Assembly: GCF_000004825.1 (NCBI RefSeq)
Contig: NW_008805068.1
Span: 1,178,001-1,242,000 of the forward strand
DNA length: 64,000 nt
Reading direction: 5' to 3'
From: Heterostelium album PN500
Lineage: Eukaryota; Evosea; Eumycetozoa; Acytosteliales; Acytosteliaceae
Part shown: piece after piece, positions 10,768-22,122 of the stretch
Position numbering within the stretch: position 1 is the stretch's first letter
Layout: each line of letters opens with the position of its first letter
Position numbers and translations under genes: made by a program
The notes under the pieces: model-generated
Told to the model about the DNA's origin: nothing
Seen by the model: only the letters and a program-made list of their open reading frames with translations
Databases searched by the model: none

Positions 10768-10998
10768 GTAGATGATCAGTCTATTTATTTATTAATAATC
10801 AACTCAAATAATTTAAAGACTATTCAGAGTTAGTGTAAGAACTTGAATTATGTTTATTAAATATAAATTGATCATACCTATTCAGAGTTAGTGTAAGAAC
10901 TTGAATGGTAAAGTTGATCGTTCGTTTTTTTGAATAGTCGTTGAGTTTTTAAAAATGAAAAATAATTTGAATTTTGAAAAAGTGGTATTGTCGTTACA
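10768..10998 (-). repeat. Right terminal inverted repeat of the element
   Basis: This is the inverted partner of 9606-9836, with the same length and two inverted copies of the 24-bp subterminal unit. It ends in GTCGTTACA, followed by a flank unrelated to the left flank. Confidence 0.9.
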
Positions 10999-11071
10999 AA
11001 ATTCTGCAAGATTTGTTAGAGGAAAAATTGAAATAAACCGCTTGCGGGATTTAATTTTTGGTTAGTTTAAC

Positions 11072-11075
11072 AAAA
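11072..11075 (-). terminator. RNA polymerase III T-stretch of the tRNA gene
   Basis: On the minus strand, TTTT follows directly after the discriminator base of the tRNA, as expected for Pol III termination. Confidence 0.6.
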
Positions 11076-11146
11076 TGCGTTGTCCGGGAATCGAACCCGG
11101 GTCTCCTGCTTGGTAGGCAAGAATTCTGCCACTAGACCAACAACGC
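11076..11146 (-). tRNA. tRNA-Gly with anticodon ACC
   Basis: The minus strand folds as a tRNA of 71 nt without an intron. The acceptor stem is GCGTTGT/ACAACGC with discriminator A. The anticodon stem is CTTGC/GCAGG with loop CTACCAA, and the T arm is CCGGG-TTCGATT-CCCGG. The body closely matches eukaryotic tRNA-Gly(GCC), but the anticodon reads A34-C35-C36, decoding GGT. The D stem is weak (TCT/AGA pairing). The B box GGTTCGATTCC is intact and a T-stretch follows. A34 in tRNA-Gly is very rare in eukaryotes, so this is either a real GGU decoder or a variant or pseudogene copy. Confidence 0.88.
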
Positions 11147-11440
11147 TTTATGATGAAAAATATTTTCCTTAAAAATTTTAATTTTTCAAGTCTCTTCAAT
11201 GAATTGTTATCTTTCTTTTTTTCTTCTTTTTCAATTTATTTAAGTTCCAAATCCTAAAAGCTTGAGTATATTAACATGAAATCTTTGATATCTAAAAATA
11301 AAAAGTGATTTGAATACTTTTTGCACAGCTACTACTTTTTATTGGAAGTTTTTTTCAAAAGATCAATCTGTCAAAAAAAAAAAAACTTATTCAAATATTT
11401 TTTTTTTTTAAGATAATTATGATTTAGATTTATATATTAG

Positions 11441-13480
11441 ATGGATCCGAATCATATCACTGATCACAAAACTAATAGTAAAAGTAGTAGTAGTAGTAGT
11501 GGTAACTGTGGGAATAATAATGATAGCAGCAGTGGTGGTAGTCATAAACGAAGTAAAAGTCAGCAACAACAACACACAACCAATCATCAAACACAATGTG
11601 TTCACCATAAAAAAAAATTTAAATTCATATGTCTGAATTGTAATGAAGTACTTTGTTCGAGTTGTATCATTGAACCACCGCATCGCGGTCACACCTTTGA
11701 CGATACCAATAGCATTGCCAGTATGAACAGTGGCAACCACTACTCACAACGACTCTCACATCTGTGGCTGCGAATGAAGCAGTTGGGCGACGACTACGAA
11801 ACTTTTATGGCTACCGAACAGAAGGTCAGTGAGTTCTACAGGATACTTCACGAGTTTCTCAGAGTCGAAGAACAAAAGACAAAGAAACCCATCAAACAAC
11901 AACGCGAAATCACAGAGAAAACAATAGAGTCTATCTTGAACGAAATCAAGTCGATTAATGACATCATCTTGGAACTCCAATTGTTATGTAATCAGAATTC
12001 AACAACTTCAGATTCTGAAGGATCTGAAGATAATAATAATAATAACAATAATAATAGAAATAAGAAACAAAAAGTTAATCATAATAATTCTACCAAACAA
12101 GATAAAGATATTAATATAAAGAAGAAGGAGGATGAAGAAGAAGTAGAAGAAGTAGTACAAACAAGACAAGAACAAAATGAACAAGAAGAACAACAACAAC
12201 AACAAAATATATTTAAAGATGAAAATAATAATAATAGTAATAATGATGATAATGAAAGTAATAATAATAATAATAATAATAATAATAGTATAGATATAGA
12301 TATAGATAATAATAGTTTAAGTTTATTACATAATCAAACATCACCGTCAACCAATTTCACTCATAATGATGTCAATGTAATTAGTATTAGTACGATTATA
12401 AAATCAGTGAAATCAACTGATAGTTATGAAAATTTTATTAGTGACAATCAGTTGATATTTGGAAATAGTATGACAAAGTATAATAAGCAAGCACTGCTCT
12501 CAAAGATTCAACAGTACTCCATTGCCTACAAGAATGTAGACTACAAGAGTCCGCTAAACTATGAGGTGGTTTTCGATAACGATAAATTGTTGCTGCTCAA
12601 AGAGCAGATTCAATCGGTTTCAGAGTTGGTCGATAAGAACTCGATATCACGCTCACTCAAGATCTTCTCGATTGGCAAGGAAGGCAGCTTTGTTTTCGAC
12701 CCGTCGTGCACCGCCTGGAGCAAGCTGGAGAGCGACACTGTAGAGCGCAAAGTAACTCTAAACTCTGTGGTATCGGTCGGTGAGTACGTCTATATTTTTG
12801 GAGGAAAGGATGGTGACCGCTCACCTGTTTACTCGCGCTACTCGCTCAACGCCAACAAGTGGACGTCGACAGAGATAACCCGCGTCAAAGGTCAGTCGCT
12901 GCTATTCTCTGTGTGCTCCGATGGCAACAACTCGATCTATCTGGTGGGATGCAGTCTCGACTCGTTCGATAGTCCTTCTTTTGTCTACAGATTCGACATT
13001 CACTCTACGAAATTCACTAAACTCGCCGATATAAAGAGGACCGCTCACGCATCAATGACATTCTTTCACAAAAACCATATCTACATATTCAATGGACTCA
13101 ATCAACAGAAATCGATTATGACCTACGATGTCCAGCAGGCTACAGGCGAAACGAAACTGTTCATTCCCGACGTCGGATTTGGAAGTCCAACTGTTTCCTG
13201 TTGCTACGACGAGCTCGATCACGTTTACATTCTCGAGAGAAACTACAAGTTCTACCGAGTGTCACTATCGACCAAGGAAACCACCGAACTCAAATCACTG
13301 GCATTCAAAGTGAACAGACAGGTATCGATGATGATCATAGACTCCATTCTCTATCTGATCGGTGGAAACATGAGTGGAAACTACAAATACGGTTTAGAAT
13401 CAAACGAATGGGAATTATTGAACGATGACGACAAAGTCGATAGGTTTTGGTATGGTGCATGTATAGTTAAATTAAAATGA
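11441..13480 (+). CDS. B-box zinc finger and Kelch-like repeat protein
   Basis: This 679-residue single-exon protein belongs to a family abundant in dictyostelids. A Ser/Asn/Gln-rich head is followed by a B-box zinc finger at about residues 53-84 (CVHH, CLNC, CSSC, then HRGH). Residues 95-180 are probably a coiled coil, as in TRIM-like proteins. Residues 185-290 are Asn/Glu/Gln low complexity. The C-terminal 280 residues carry Kelch-type repeats, for example SVGEYVYIFGGKDGDRSPVYSRYS and SILYLIGGNMSGNYKYGLESNEW, and should form a beta propeller. There is no RING, so E3 ligase activity cannot be assumed; a protein-binding adaptor role is inferred. The coding part has GC-rich third positions, the low-complexity part does not. 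It is convergent with the FBXO3-like gene, 130 bp apart. Confidence 0.85.
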   Translation: MDPNHITDHKTNSKSSSSSSGNCGNNNDSSSGGSHKRSKSQQQQHTTNHQTQCVHHKKKFKFICLNCNEVLCSSCIIEPPHRGHTFDDTNSIASMNSGNHYSQRLSHLWLRMKQLGDDYETFMATEQKVSEFYRILHEFLRVEEQKTKKPIKQQREITEKTIESILNEIKSINDIILELQLLCNQNSTTSDSEGSEDNNNNNNNNRNKKQKVNHNNSTKQDKDINIKKKEDEEEVEEVVQTRQEQNEQEEQQQQQNIFKDENNNNSNNDDNESNNNNNNNNNSIDIDIDNNSLSLLHNQTSPSTNFTHNDVNVISISTIIKSVKSTDSYENFISDNQLIFGNSMTKYNKQALLSKIQQYSIAYKNVDYKSPLNYEVVFDNDKLLLLKEQIQSVSELVDKNSISRSLKIFSIGKEGSFVFDPSCTAWSKLESDTVERKVTLNSVVSVGEYVYIFGGKDGDRSPVYSRYSLNANKWTSTEITRVKGQSLLFSVCSDGNNSIYLVGCSLDSFDSPSFVYRFDIHSTKFTKLADIKRTAHASMTFFHKNHIYIFNGLNQQKSIMTYDVQQATGETKLFIPDVGFGSPTVSCCYDELDHVYILERNYKFYRVSLSTKETTELKSLAFKVNRQVSMMIIDSILYLIGGNMSGNYKYGLESNEWELLNDDDKVDRFWYGACIVKLK

Positions 13481-13610
13481 AACAAACAAACAAACAAACA
13501 AGCAAGCAAATAAATAAAATAAAAAAAGACTTGGTCAAAATAAAATTATTGTACACAAACTAACAAAATAAACATGTTTATTGATTCATTATTGTTTTTT
13601 TTTTTTTCTT

Positions 13611-14939
13611 TTAATGTTGAGAGATATCCAGTTGGAATGGCGGTGCTATTACACTGATAACCGATGGTGTATCCATGTTTGGTTTCAATGGTATAAAGTT
13701 AAAGTAGCCAGACATCTGACTGCCATTCGGTGAATCGACATTGCAACGACTGCAATACTCGAATTTGTCACCGGGTGTAAGCTTCGGGAATTCACCGATC
13801 ACACCTTCACCATCGACCGTATCGGTTCTCGATGGTGTTGATATATCCCAATGTCTGGTAATGAGCTGTGCTGAGTAACTTGCATCTTCATCTTTATCCA
13901 TCCACATCGATATTCTGTAGAAGAAGGAATAGTCGCCGCTACCTCTTTCTTCGGGTACATAGACAGCACTACCTTTTACCCATATACCATTGGTCTTTAC
14001 TTGTGATATGAAATTGGAGTACTCTGGATATCTCGAGATGACGTTATCACGTAGAGTAAGTACATTCGTTTCCAACTTGACGACATGCTGCTCCAGGAAC
14101 TCCTGGAAGCTATTGGCAACGACTATCGGCGAACCGTTTCCACATGGCAGAATGACATTGCCCGGATGAATATCTTTGTATCCGGTGTCGCTGTTTATTA
14201 CGAGATAGTAACAACGCTCAGTGGAGACGGAAAAAGCGACTGGCCATATATTACCGAATTTCTCTCCATAGTAAGAGTATTTCTGTCGGTAGATATCAGA
14301 GGATGACTCGAATGATAATAATATGATGTTGGTTTTAAAGTCGTATGCTTCGAACGTTCCGAATAATCCGTACTGCGTCGACTTGTTCTGACCATTGTAG
14401 ATGAGTAGCGATGCAATGTAATCTCGTGGAAACAGGCAGGATTTAGGAATTGGTGGTGGTGTTATAGATGTCTGAAATCTTGGTGGTACTCTATATCGTT
14501 CTCTGTTCATTTCGAATACATGGACAGTTGCAGTTGCATCCTTGCTAAACTCTACGATGTTATCGGTGATCGGTATCTTTAGTGAATCTAAAAGGTAATC
14601 TTGTTGATCGTTGGCAATAGCCCACTTTTCAAGACGCGACCAAATGCTACGCATCGGAAGATAGTTGTCACCCGCTACTCTAGTGATTCTGTGGTGTAGA
14701 TATGCATAGAGCTTGAATGGCGATAGAGGTGTCGCTTGTTCAGTGACATACTTTTCATTGAGTGCTTCACAACTATCACCGTAGACATCCAACAGTAGAT
14801 CATCCCATTTCAGTTCGGTGTGCATCGACATCTCGCTCGATGTCTGAGATAATCTACATAACTCTATATGTCCAAGAAACGATAGTATATGTTGAACTGT
14901 TTCATATGGTATTAAATCGAAATAACATACATCCTCCAT
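13611..14939 (-). CDS. F-box protein with ApaG domain (FBXO3-like)
   Basis: The 442-residue protein has an F-box at about residues 8-48 (LIPYETVQHILSFLGHIELC then RLSQTSSEM), expected to bind Skp1 in an SCF ubiquitin ligase. The middle region resembles the SMI1/KNR4 (SUKH)-like part of FBXO3 and plant SKIP16, with an LPCGNGSPIVVANSFQEFLE stretch near residue 265-285. Residues about 305-430 form an ApaG/DUF525 beta-sandwich domain: VYVPEERGSGDYSFFYRISM, QLITRHWDI and VDGEGVIGEFPKLTPG are characteristic. Domain order and length agree with FBXO3 (about 470 residues). It is one exon. The ApaG domain probably recognises substrates; the substrate here is unknown. It runs in the same direction as the WRKY gene upstream of it. 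Confidence 0.9.
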   Translation of the reverse strand: MEDVCYFDLIPYETVQHILSFLGHIELCRLSQTSSEMSMHTELKWDDLLLDVYGDSCEALNEKYVTEQATPLSPFKLYAYLHHRITRVAGDNYLPMRSIWSRLEKWAIANDQQDYLLDSLKIPITDNIVEFSKDATATVHVFEMNRERYRVPPRFQTSITPPPIPKSCLFPRDYIASLLIYNGQNKSTQYGLFGTFEAYDFKTNIILLSFESSSDIYRQKYSYYGEKFGNIWPVAFSVSTERCYYLVINSDTGYKDIHPGNVILPCGNGSPIVVANSFQEFLEQHVVKLETNVLTLRDNVISRYPEYSNFISQVKTNGIWVKGSAVYVPEERGSGDYSFFYRISMWMDKDEDASYSAQLITRHWDISTPSRTDTVDGEGVIGEFPKLTPGDKFEYCSRCNVDSPNGSQMSGYFNFIPLKPNMDTPSVISVIAPPFQLDISQH

Positions 14940-15183
14940 TTTAAATATTTATAATAATCTGTAATATGCAAATTTAAAATAAAATGATTAATAATATCCC
15001 AAATTGTTTTTTTAATATTATTATTTTTTAAATTTCAAAAATCTCACCCGAGTTTTGGTATTGTTTTTTAATGCAAAGTTGTATAAAATTAATTTATCAT
15101 GTTTGTTCTTAATTTTATTATTCTTTTACCCATCTATATATAGCTAAAAGAGTAAGGCGGACTTGCAAGTTTATTTAATTGAT

Positions 15184-18100
15184 CTAATCTGAATTGCAAG
15201 ATGAATTTGGCGAGTCTGGTGCCATTATTGTCAATTCATCTTGGTCACCGTTCTTTGTGGATTCAAAACCTTCTTTGTTGTTGTTATTGGCAGCAGCTTC
15301 TTTTCTCTTTCTCTTTCGGAGTTCGCTGTCTCTTGAAGGAGGATCATGAGTATGTCTACCATTGTAGGTATTAACAAACTTCTTATCTCCTTGTTGTATG
15401 ACTTGCTTCTTTACGTTGCAACCATGTTCGGCACATTTGAAATAGCTCTTTGGGTAAGGACTGCCTTTGACTGCTTTCTGTCCGTACTTTCTCCAATTGA
15501 AACCATCGTCCAAATGATCGACCATCGAGGTTGTTTCGATAACCAACTTCATAGGATTCTTAGTACCATTGTTATTACCATTATTATTATTATCATTTGT
15601 TGTTGTTGTTGAATGATTCAATTTAGATGGTTGTACCACAGGTGAATTTGAAATTGATGGGGAAGAAGATATGTCTTGTTTCTTTTCATTATTATTACTA
15701 TTATCTATAGTATTGATATGATTGTTATTACTCTCTCTCTTTGTGATATTCTTATCTATGTTGTTGCCACTACTACTATCATCTTTTCTTTTCTTTTCGT
15801 TATTTACAAGTTGTTCTACTTTTACTAAACTATTATTATTATTTGTAATATCTTTTAATAAATTAAAAGCACTACTATTATTATTATTATTATTTCCACT
15901 ATTATTGGAAGTAGTGGTAGTTGTAGTAGTAGTAGTTGATGTTGAGGTTGCAGTAAAAGTAGATGTCATTTCAGCACCATATTTTTCAATGGGCATTGAT
16001 ATATCATCATCTTTATGAGTTGTGTTATTATTGTTATTTATAATTTGTACAGATTTAGTTATTGAGTTTGATTGTGATTGTTGTTGTTGTTGTTGTAATG
16101 ATGGTGATGGTGTTGTAATCATTGGACTTTCATCGTCAAACGAGTTATCAACCTCTTCTTTCTAAAATTAATTAAAAAATAAAATAAAGTGTTAGCATTA
16201 TTATCATTATTTTTTTTGTTATTGATTTACTTAAGTATAAAAAAACTTACCATTACACCTTCAGCTATAACAGATTTCTTAAATGAAAGTTGGTCACTAA
16301 CATTGACTCTGGTGGTCTGTGGTGACTCATGGTTATGCTCACCTTTGTAGACGACATGGTTCAGAGTGTCGTCACTCGAGGATCTACGCTCCATTTGTTT
16401 CTTTACAGTGCAACCAGGATAGGTACACTTGTAATAGCTTCTTGGAAACTGAGTGCCTTTGACATTCTTTTGACCGTATTTACGCCACTGGTATCCATCC
16501 GATGATATCGTGCAGTGATATTGATTGGACTTTTTACTGTTTCCATGAATATTACCATCACTGCCAGGTGTGCTTGTTATGGCTGTGTTGGATGATGCTG
16601 CTTGTTGTTGTTGTAGTAGTTGCTGTTTGGAAGATTTAGACTTCTTCTCAACTGTGGGTGTTGTTGTTGGAGATGATTGTGATTTGTTGAATTGAATCGT
16701 TGGTTTAATACCATTACTTGGTTTAATATAAAGTGGAAGTATATTGTGATTAATCTTTGACGATGAAGATGAAGATGGTGTATTGGGTGGTAATTGTTGT
16801 TGGGTTGTTGATGTAATGGTTGTAGAAGTTGTACTTGTTAATATCAATGATTTAGGATTGGAAATAGGTGATGAAGATGCAGATGATGAATTTGAAGATG
16901 ATGTATTATTATTATTATTATTGTTATTATTGTTGTTATTTAGGTTATTTGTTACTGATGTGATTGAAGCTGCTGAGGAGAGAGGAATAGATGAAATCAA
17001 TGGTGATGTCAGTGGCGAGGTGTGATAGGGTGATTGTGGTGATTGCGGTGATTGATGTATTGATTGTAGTTGAAGTGGTGGTTGTGTTTGAAGTAGTTGA
17101 TGTTGATAAATAGATGGAGAGATTGCTCCTTTCGATGGTGATGAAGATGGTGATGGTTTTGAGTAGATTGGAATTGGTTTGGAAATTTGGTTGGTAGAAC
17201 CGGTGTTGCTATTAAAAGTTGGAAGTTTCTCAACAAATTTTGATAGTTTTGAAGAGTTGTTGTTATTATTGTTATTGTTGTTGTTGTTGTTTGAGTGATG
17301 TTGGTTATGTAGGTGATGGTGATTCATAGAAGGAATTGGGTAGGTGGTAGTCGATTCGATCTGAGGTAATTTACCAGTGATAAATGGAGATTGTTGATTT
17401 GAAGAGAGTGGTTTAGTGGAAGGAGACAGTTTCGAAGATGAAAAAGAAGTTGTTTCAATCTCGATATCCCTGTAGTGATTGTAACTAGGTGACATTGGAG
17501 AATCTAGTTGCATATGAATCGGTGACATTGAAACTCTGGGTGGTGAAAGTGACATTAAAATATTATTGTGTTGTTGTTGTTGTTGTTGATAAGATTGTTG
17601 ATTATATTGTTGTTTCATCGGTGAAGATGAAGAGACAAGCATGTCAATGGAATTCTTTCTCGTCTTGTCATATGATTGATGATGTTGCTGCTGCTGTTGA
17701 ATTTGATACGGTAGATGTTGTTGCGGCAATAGATCATCGTCATCTTCATCGTCGTCATCGATTACCTCAATGTCATCGTCGTCGTCCTCCATATCACTAT
17801 AATGTAGGGAACCAGCACTTCCATGATGATGTGACTGATGTTGTTGTTGCTGTTGTTGGATATGATGAGAATGTTTGTTATTGCCATATGGATGGTGACG
17901 TAGTGGACTTCCACTGATTGTCCTACTCTGCTGTGATGAAGACGGTGATGAAGAGGCAGCGGGAGAATTCAACAGACTTGGTATATTGATATTGTGTGAC
18001 GTCAGTGAAGTTGATGAAGATGAAGAGGATGAAGAAGAATGATTCTTATTGTGATTGATGTGGTGGTGGTGGTGGTGGTTGTGATGATTATGATTATGAT

Positions 18101-18620
18101 TACTCTGAGTGAATATATCTCTCAGATGATTGCTTTTATCAGGTGATAACGATGTTTGGTCATTGTTATTATTATTATTATTATTGTCATTATTGTTATT
18201 ATTGCTATATGGATTCTGATTATTTTGTGAAAATGATGAAAGTGAATTTCTTGATTGTTGTTGTTGCTGTTGTAGTTGTTGCTGTTGATGTTGTTGAGAA
18301 TATGGATGATTTGATTGTTGTTGAAGTTTGTGATAGAATACAATCTTTCCATCGTTACTCTTGGCGGATGCATCTGGGGTCTGCTCGACCAACGCCTTGA
18401 GAAACGACGACAGATTCATCTGGTTAGGCGCCAGCAGTACCAGAACTCCACCCATTCCATTTCCATTGCCATTTCCATTAGTATTGATACCGCTGGCGGT
18501 AGAATTCTGGTGGTTGTGGTGGTTGTGATGGTTTTGATGTTGGTGGTGTTGTTGGTACTGCTGTTGGTGCTGCTGCTGTTGTTGTTGAGGCGGATAAGGT
18601 GTCGAAGGAGCTGCACCCAT
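15184..18620 (-). CDS. wrky1: WRKY transcription factor with two WRKY domains, 2 exons
   Basis: Exon 1 (18620-16251) and exon 2 (16161-15184) join in phase 0 through a GTAAGT...TTTTAG intron, giving 1,115 residues. Two zinc-binding WRKY domains are present, as in plant group I factors and Dictyostelium wrky1. The first, near residues 705-772, has [14 protein letters not shown]-x4-C (CTYPGC) and HNH. The second, near 1005-1068, has [19 protein letters not shown] and HTH, and is followed by a basic RKRKRKEAA stretch that may be a nuclear signal. The intron falls between the domains. The first 700 residues are dominated by Gln, His, Ser and Asn runs, typical of dictyostelid activation regions. 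The protein should bind W-box DNA in the nucleus. The start chosen is the first ATG of the long frame; an upstream non-coding exon is possible. Confidence 0.93.
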
Positions 18621-21600
18621 CTTTTCTCCTCCTATAATATAAAGATATATTTAAAATTAAATTTCAGATTTGAAATTAATTAAAAAGATTTGAATTAGCA
18701 TTGATTTGGATTTGTATTGGAACAACAAGACAGGAACTAGAATTATAACAAAAAATAAAAATCATCCAAAAAAAAAAAAAAATATCATCCAAATTTGTTT
18801 TTCCCAAAGTCAAACAAAGTCCAAATCCAAACCCGACACCAACTTCCTGATCCAATCAAATTCTAGATTTTAAAATGATCTTGTATTTCAATATTGGTTG
18901 TTGTTGATGTTTTTTTTTTTTTAATCTTCACCTATCCTTTTCTTTTTCGGTTCTCTTATTATAATAATTGTTGCTTTTGTTTTTCTTTTAAAATTTAAAT
19001 TTATGATTATGTTTGATTGTTATTTTATTATTATTATTATTATTATAAATTACTAAATAGTAGTATGGATCTATTATTATTATTAATTATGTAATTCCAA
19101 TTTATAAATTTGTTATTAATTGTAGTTGTTATTGTTGTTGCATTTTTATTTTTTATTTCATTTTTTTTTTTAATATTTGTTTGTTGTTGTTGTTATTGCT
19201 ATTAAAAATTTTTGGTATTCAAATTCACATACAGATACAGATATATACATACAAATACAATAGACAAGACAATTTCAATTCAATTCAATTCAAAATTCGA
19301 TTGAGGTCAGTCAGCAACAAAGTCAGTCAGTCAGTCGTTCAGCAAGGTCAGGTCAGTCAGCAACTATGTAAGTAAGTATATTGAGTTCTACTACTCTTTC
19401 TTTCTCTTTCTCTTTCTTTCTTTACACCCCCTTTGTATATAAATATATTGTGTCTACTTCTACTATACTACTACTGCTATTAATAATACTATTATTTTCA
19501 CTACTAATACCACTCTACTGCTGCGACTGTGATGTTATTTTTGTGTTATACTACTACTACTGTTGTTATTTTTTTTTAAAAAAAAAAATTAATTAATGTT
19601 CTCATATGCAAAATCAACTTATATTTTTCATTTTTTTCATTCCAACAAAACTTAACTTTACTGTATTTACGACAATAACAAACAAACAAACAAACAAACA
19701 AAGCAAACCATGCAAACCAAAAAGAAAAACAAAATGAAAACAATAAGGTCAGCTTAACAACGATAACAATAGATATAAACGATGCTTATTTAATAATAGT
19801 ACACTATGATTTCATATCAACATTTCTTCTTATAACATAAGTGCATATGTATTTTACTTTTTATATTTGTTGTTGTTGTTGTTGTTTTTCATTAAAGTGT
19901 ATGTGTGTGGGGGAATGTGTTGTAAGTAAAGTGTGGGAATAGAGCTTTGAGAATGAAAAAAAAAAAAATATTATTATTAACCAAGGTGAATTGTTTGTTG
20001 AGCAAATGTAATATAAAAACAACATTATTAAAAAACAAAAACATAAAAGAGTAGTAAATGAATAATGGATAGATATGAGAGATGTGATCTTATCTTTTTA
20101 ATATTCTTCAAACACTACACTATTGTTGATGCGAACTAAAAAACTTTAATGTTCACTCTGTAAGATTGATCTATCTCATACTCCGAATAATATCTACATT
20201 CATAAAATGAAAATCTAGACTTTTGTTTTAATAATATGATATGTCTGTTTTTTTTTTTTTGTTTGTTTATTACTCTAATCTTCTAATGTTGTTATATGAT
20301 AATTTGCGTATTGTGTCAAGTTAGTTTATTTGAAGAATGTAGTATGAACTCACTCTACTTTGAGTACTACTATTGGATACATCATCGCAAATAAATGTTT
20401 GTAACATGCGACCTTTATGTATAGAGAATGAATATTACAGATATATCAACTTATGTGGTTTGTTGATGAAAGTATCTATGTACAACGATAAAATGACTTA
20501 TTTTTGATATTTACTTCTCTTTTTCTCAACTTTAGATTTGACTGCAGTAAAATTTTATATGATATTTTTAATTATTAAAACTGTTTTCTATTGTTATTTG
20601 TATTGCTTGTTGACCTTACTATTACTATTACTAACTATAAATTGAACCTTTACTGTTGTATCTTCTTGTTCTTTCACTTTCTCTTACTCTAACTTATTTT
20701 TAAACTAATAGGAGCTGTAGGTGGTTTGACTTTTTTTTATTTTTATTTTTAATGTGTGTGGGTGCACCCTCTCTTATTTTGACCAGCACATATATATTAA
20801 ATCAAAATCTCTCACACTCCACCTTGACAATGATAATGATACTACAGTTGTTATGATTATTTTATTACTTGTTGATGTTTGTGCTTAAGTTGTCACTCAC
20901 ATCTGATTTTAATTATTAAAAATTTAAAGAAAAAATAACAAATAAAATTACTTTTAAAAGTGATATTCTCTTGCTTTTGCACTGTTTGTATATATGAATC
21001 TAGTTTGTGTGTTAGATCAAAAAAAATATGACAAGATATGTTTTCTTTTTTTTTTTTTAATTAATTGAGCAATGAGCAAAGCAAAACCAAAAAGTAAAAT
21101 AACAAAAAAAAAAAAAAAACATATCTTGATGAGAAAACAAAAAAAAAAAAAAAATTATCATTAGAAATTTCAAAAACAAAATTTGACTTGATTTTAAAAA
21201 TAAATTTTCAATAAATTAGTTAAAAAAAACAATAAAATTTTTATATCTAATCTAATGTTAGTAATAAATAAACAAATAAAATCAAATAAGTGTTATATTT
21301 TAAAAAAGAAACTTGGCAAAACACAAACTAATAACATTTTGATATATTTTGAGTTATATGCGTGAAAGATATTTTCCCAGGGATTTTTGGATTAAATAGA
21401 TAGATTTTTCGGATAACTTTTGGGTTGGAGTGACAATTCTTATTGGCGAATCTATTAATTAGCCCAAAAATTTATTTGCTGTGAAACCACTGCGAAGAAA
21501 CTGAGAATTGATTGCATCCCTCAAATGTTTCAAGTTTTCAACGAATTTTTTTGAAAAAAAAAAAAAATGCATTTACAAAAACCAAAAAAAAAAACCTTAC

Positions 21601-22122
21601 TAATTCCATTTAAATAAGTGACACAAGGTTTGGCTTGCAAAAAAGCCCACTAATGATCACAACACTGCCTATTATATTTTTATTTTTTACCAAATTGTTA
21701 AATTGAGTTGATCAATCACACAATCAATAAAATAAAACCGCAAAAAATAAAACAAAAAAAAAATAAAAAAAAATCTTTTTAATCTTTTGTAAATTTAAAG
21801 GTCGTGTGGTGCAGTGGTGGTGACCCTATCTTTCAACTCAAATAATCATTAAACATCTAAATAATATGATTTAAGATAAAATCAATTCATTCATTTCAAT
21901 TTCCTAAAAGTCAAAAAACATTGTTGTTGGTATTCATTTTTTTTTTGTAACCCTTTTTAACTTAGAACTAATAATATATTTGTAATTCAAATCTATTTTT
22001 ATAAATATCATCAAGATCGAGTCGAGTGTATTTCATCAATATTTATATCAATTTACTTAAAAAAGGGTTCTGTTTATTTATTTAAATTTGTATTTTTATT
22101 ATTATTTATTTATTTAAAAAAA
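18621..22122. other. 3.5-kb divergent intergenic region between wrky1 and the collagen-like/PH gene
   Basis: No protein gene is supported. The region has (TTG)n and (TTA)n repeats near 19020-19200, an (AACAA)n run near 19676-19700, T/CT tracts and many homopolymers. A GTCAGTCAG-repeat block at 19304-19364 is followed by a good donor-like GTAAGTAAG at 19367, perhaps a non-coding exon. A less AT-rich stretch at 21360-21540 has no recognisable RNA. This is probably a large bidirectional regulatory region. Confidence 0.55.

Larger units (their letters stand above)
9606..10998. mobile_element. 1,393-bp element with 231-bp terminal inverted repeats
   Basis: The two ends (9606-9836 and 10768-10998) are inverted copies of each other over 231 bp with only a few differences. 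The termini read TGTAACGACAATACCAC...GTGGTATTGTCGTTACA, so the element begins TG and ends CA. Between the arms lies one intact leftward ORF of 265 codons. I see no transposase, reverse transcriptase or tyrosine recombinase, so it is either non-autonomous or uses an unknown mechanism. No clear target-site duplication flanks it. It ends 77 bp beyond the 3' end of a tRNA gene. TG...CA ends recall Tdd-4/Ginger-type DNA transposons; inverted repeats also recall DIRS-type retroelements. Neither assignment is secure. Confidence 0.85.

Noticed and set aside
19181-19596. Leu/Ile/Tyr-rich small ORFs
   Set aside because: They are translations of TTG/TTA and CTT repeats.
21801-21840. tRNA-like A-box sequence (TGGTGCAGTGGTGG)
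   Set aside because: No anticodon arm or B box follows, and no acceptor stem can be paired.
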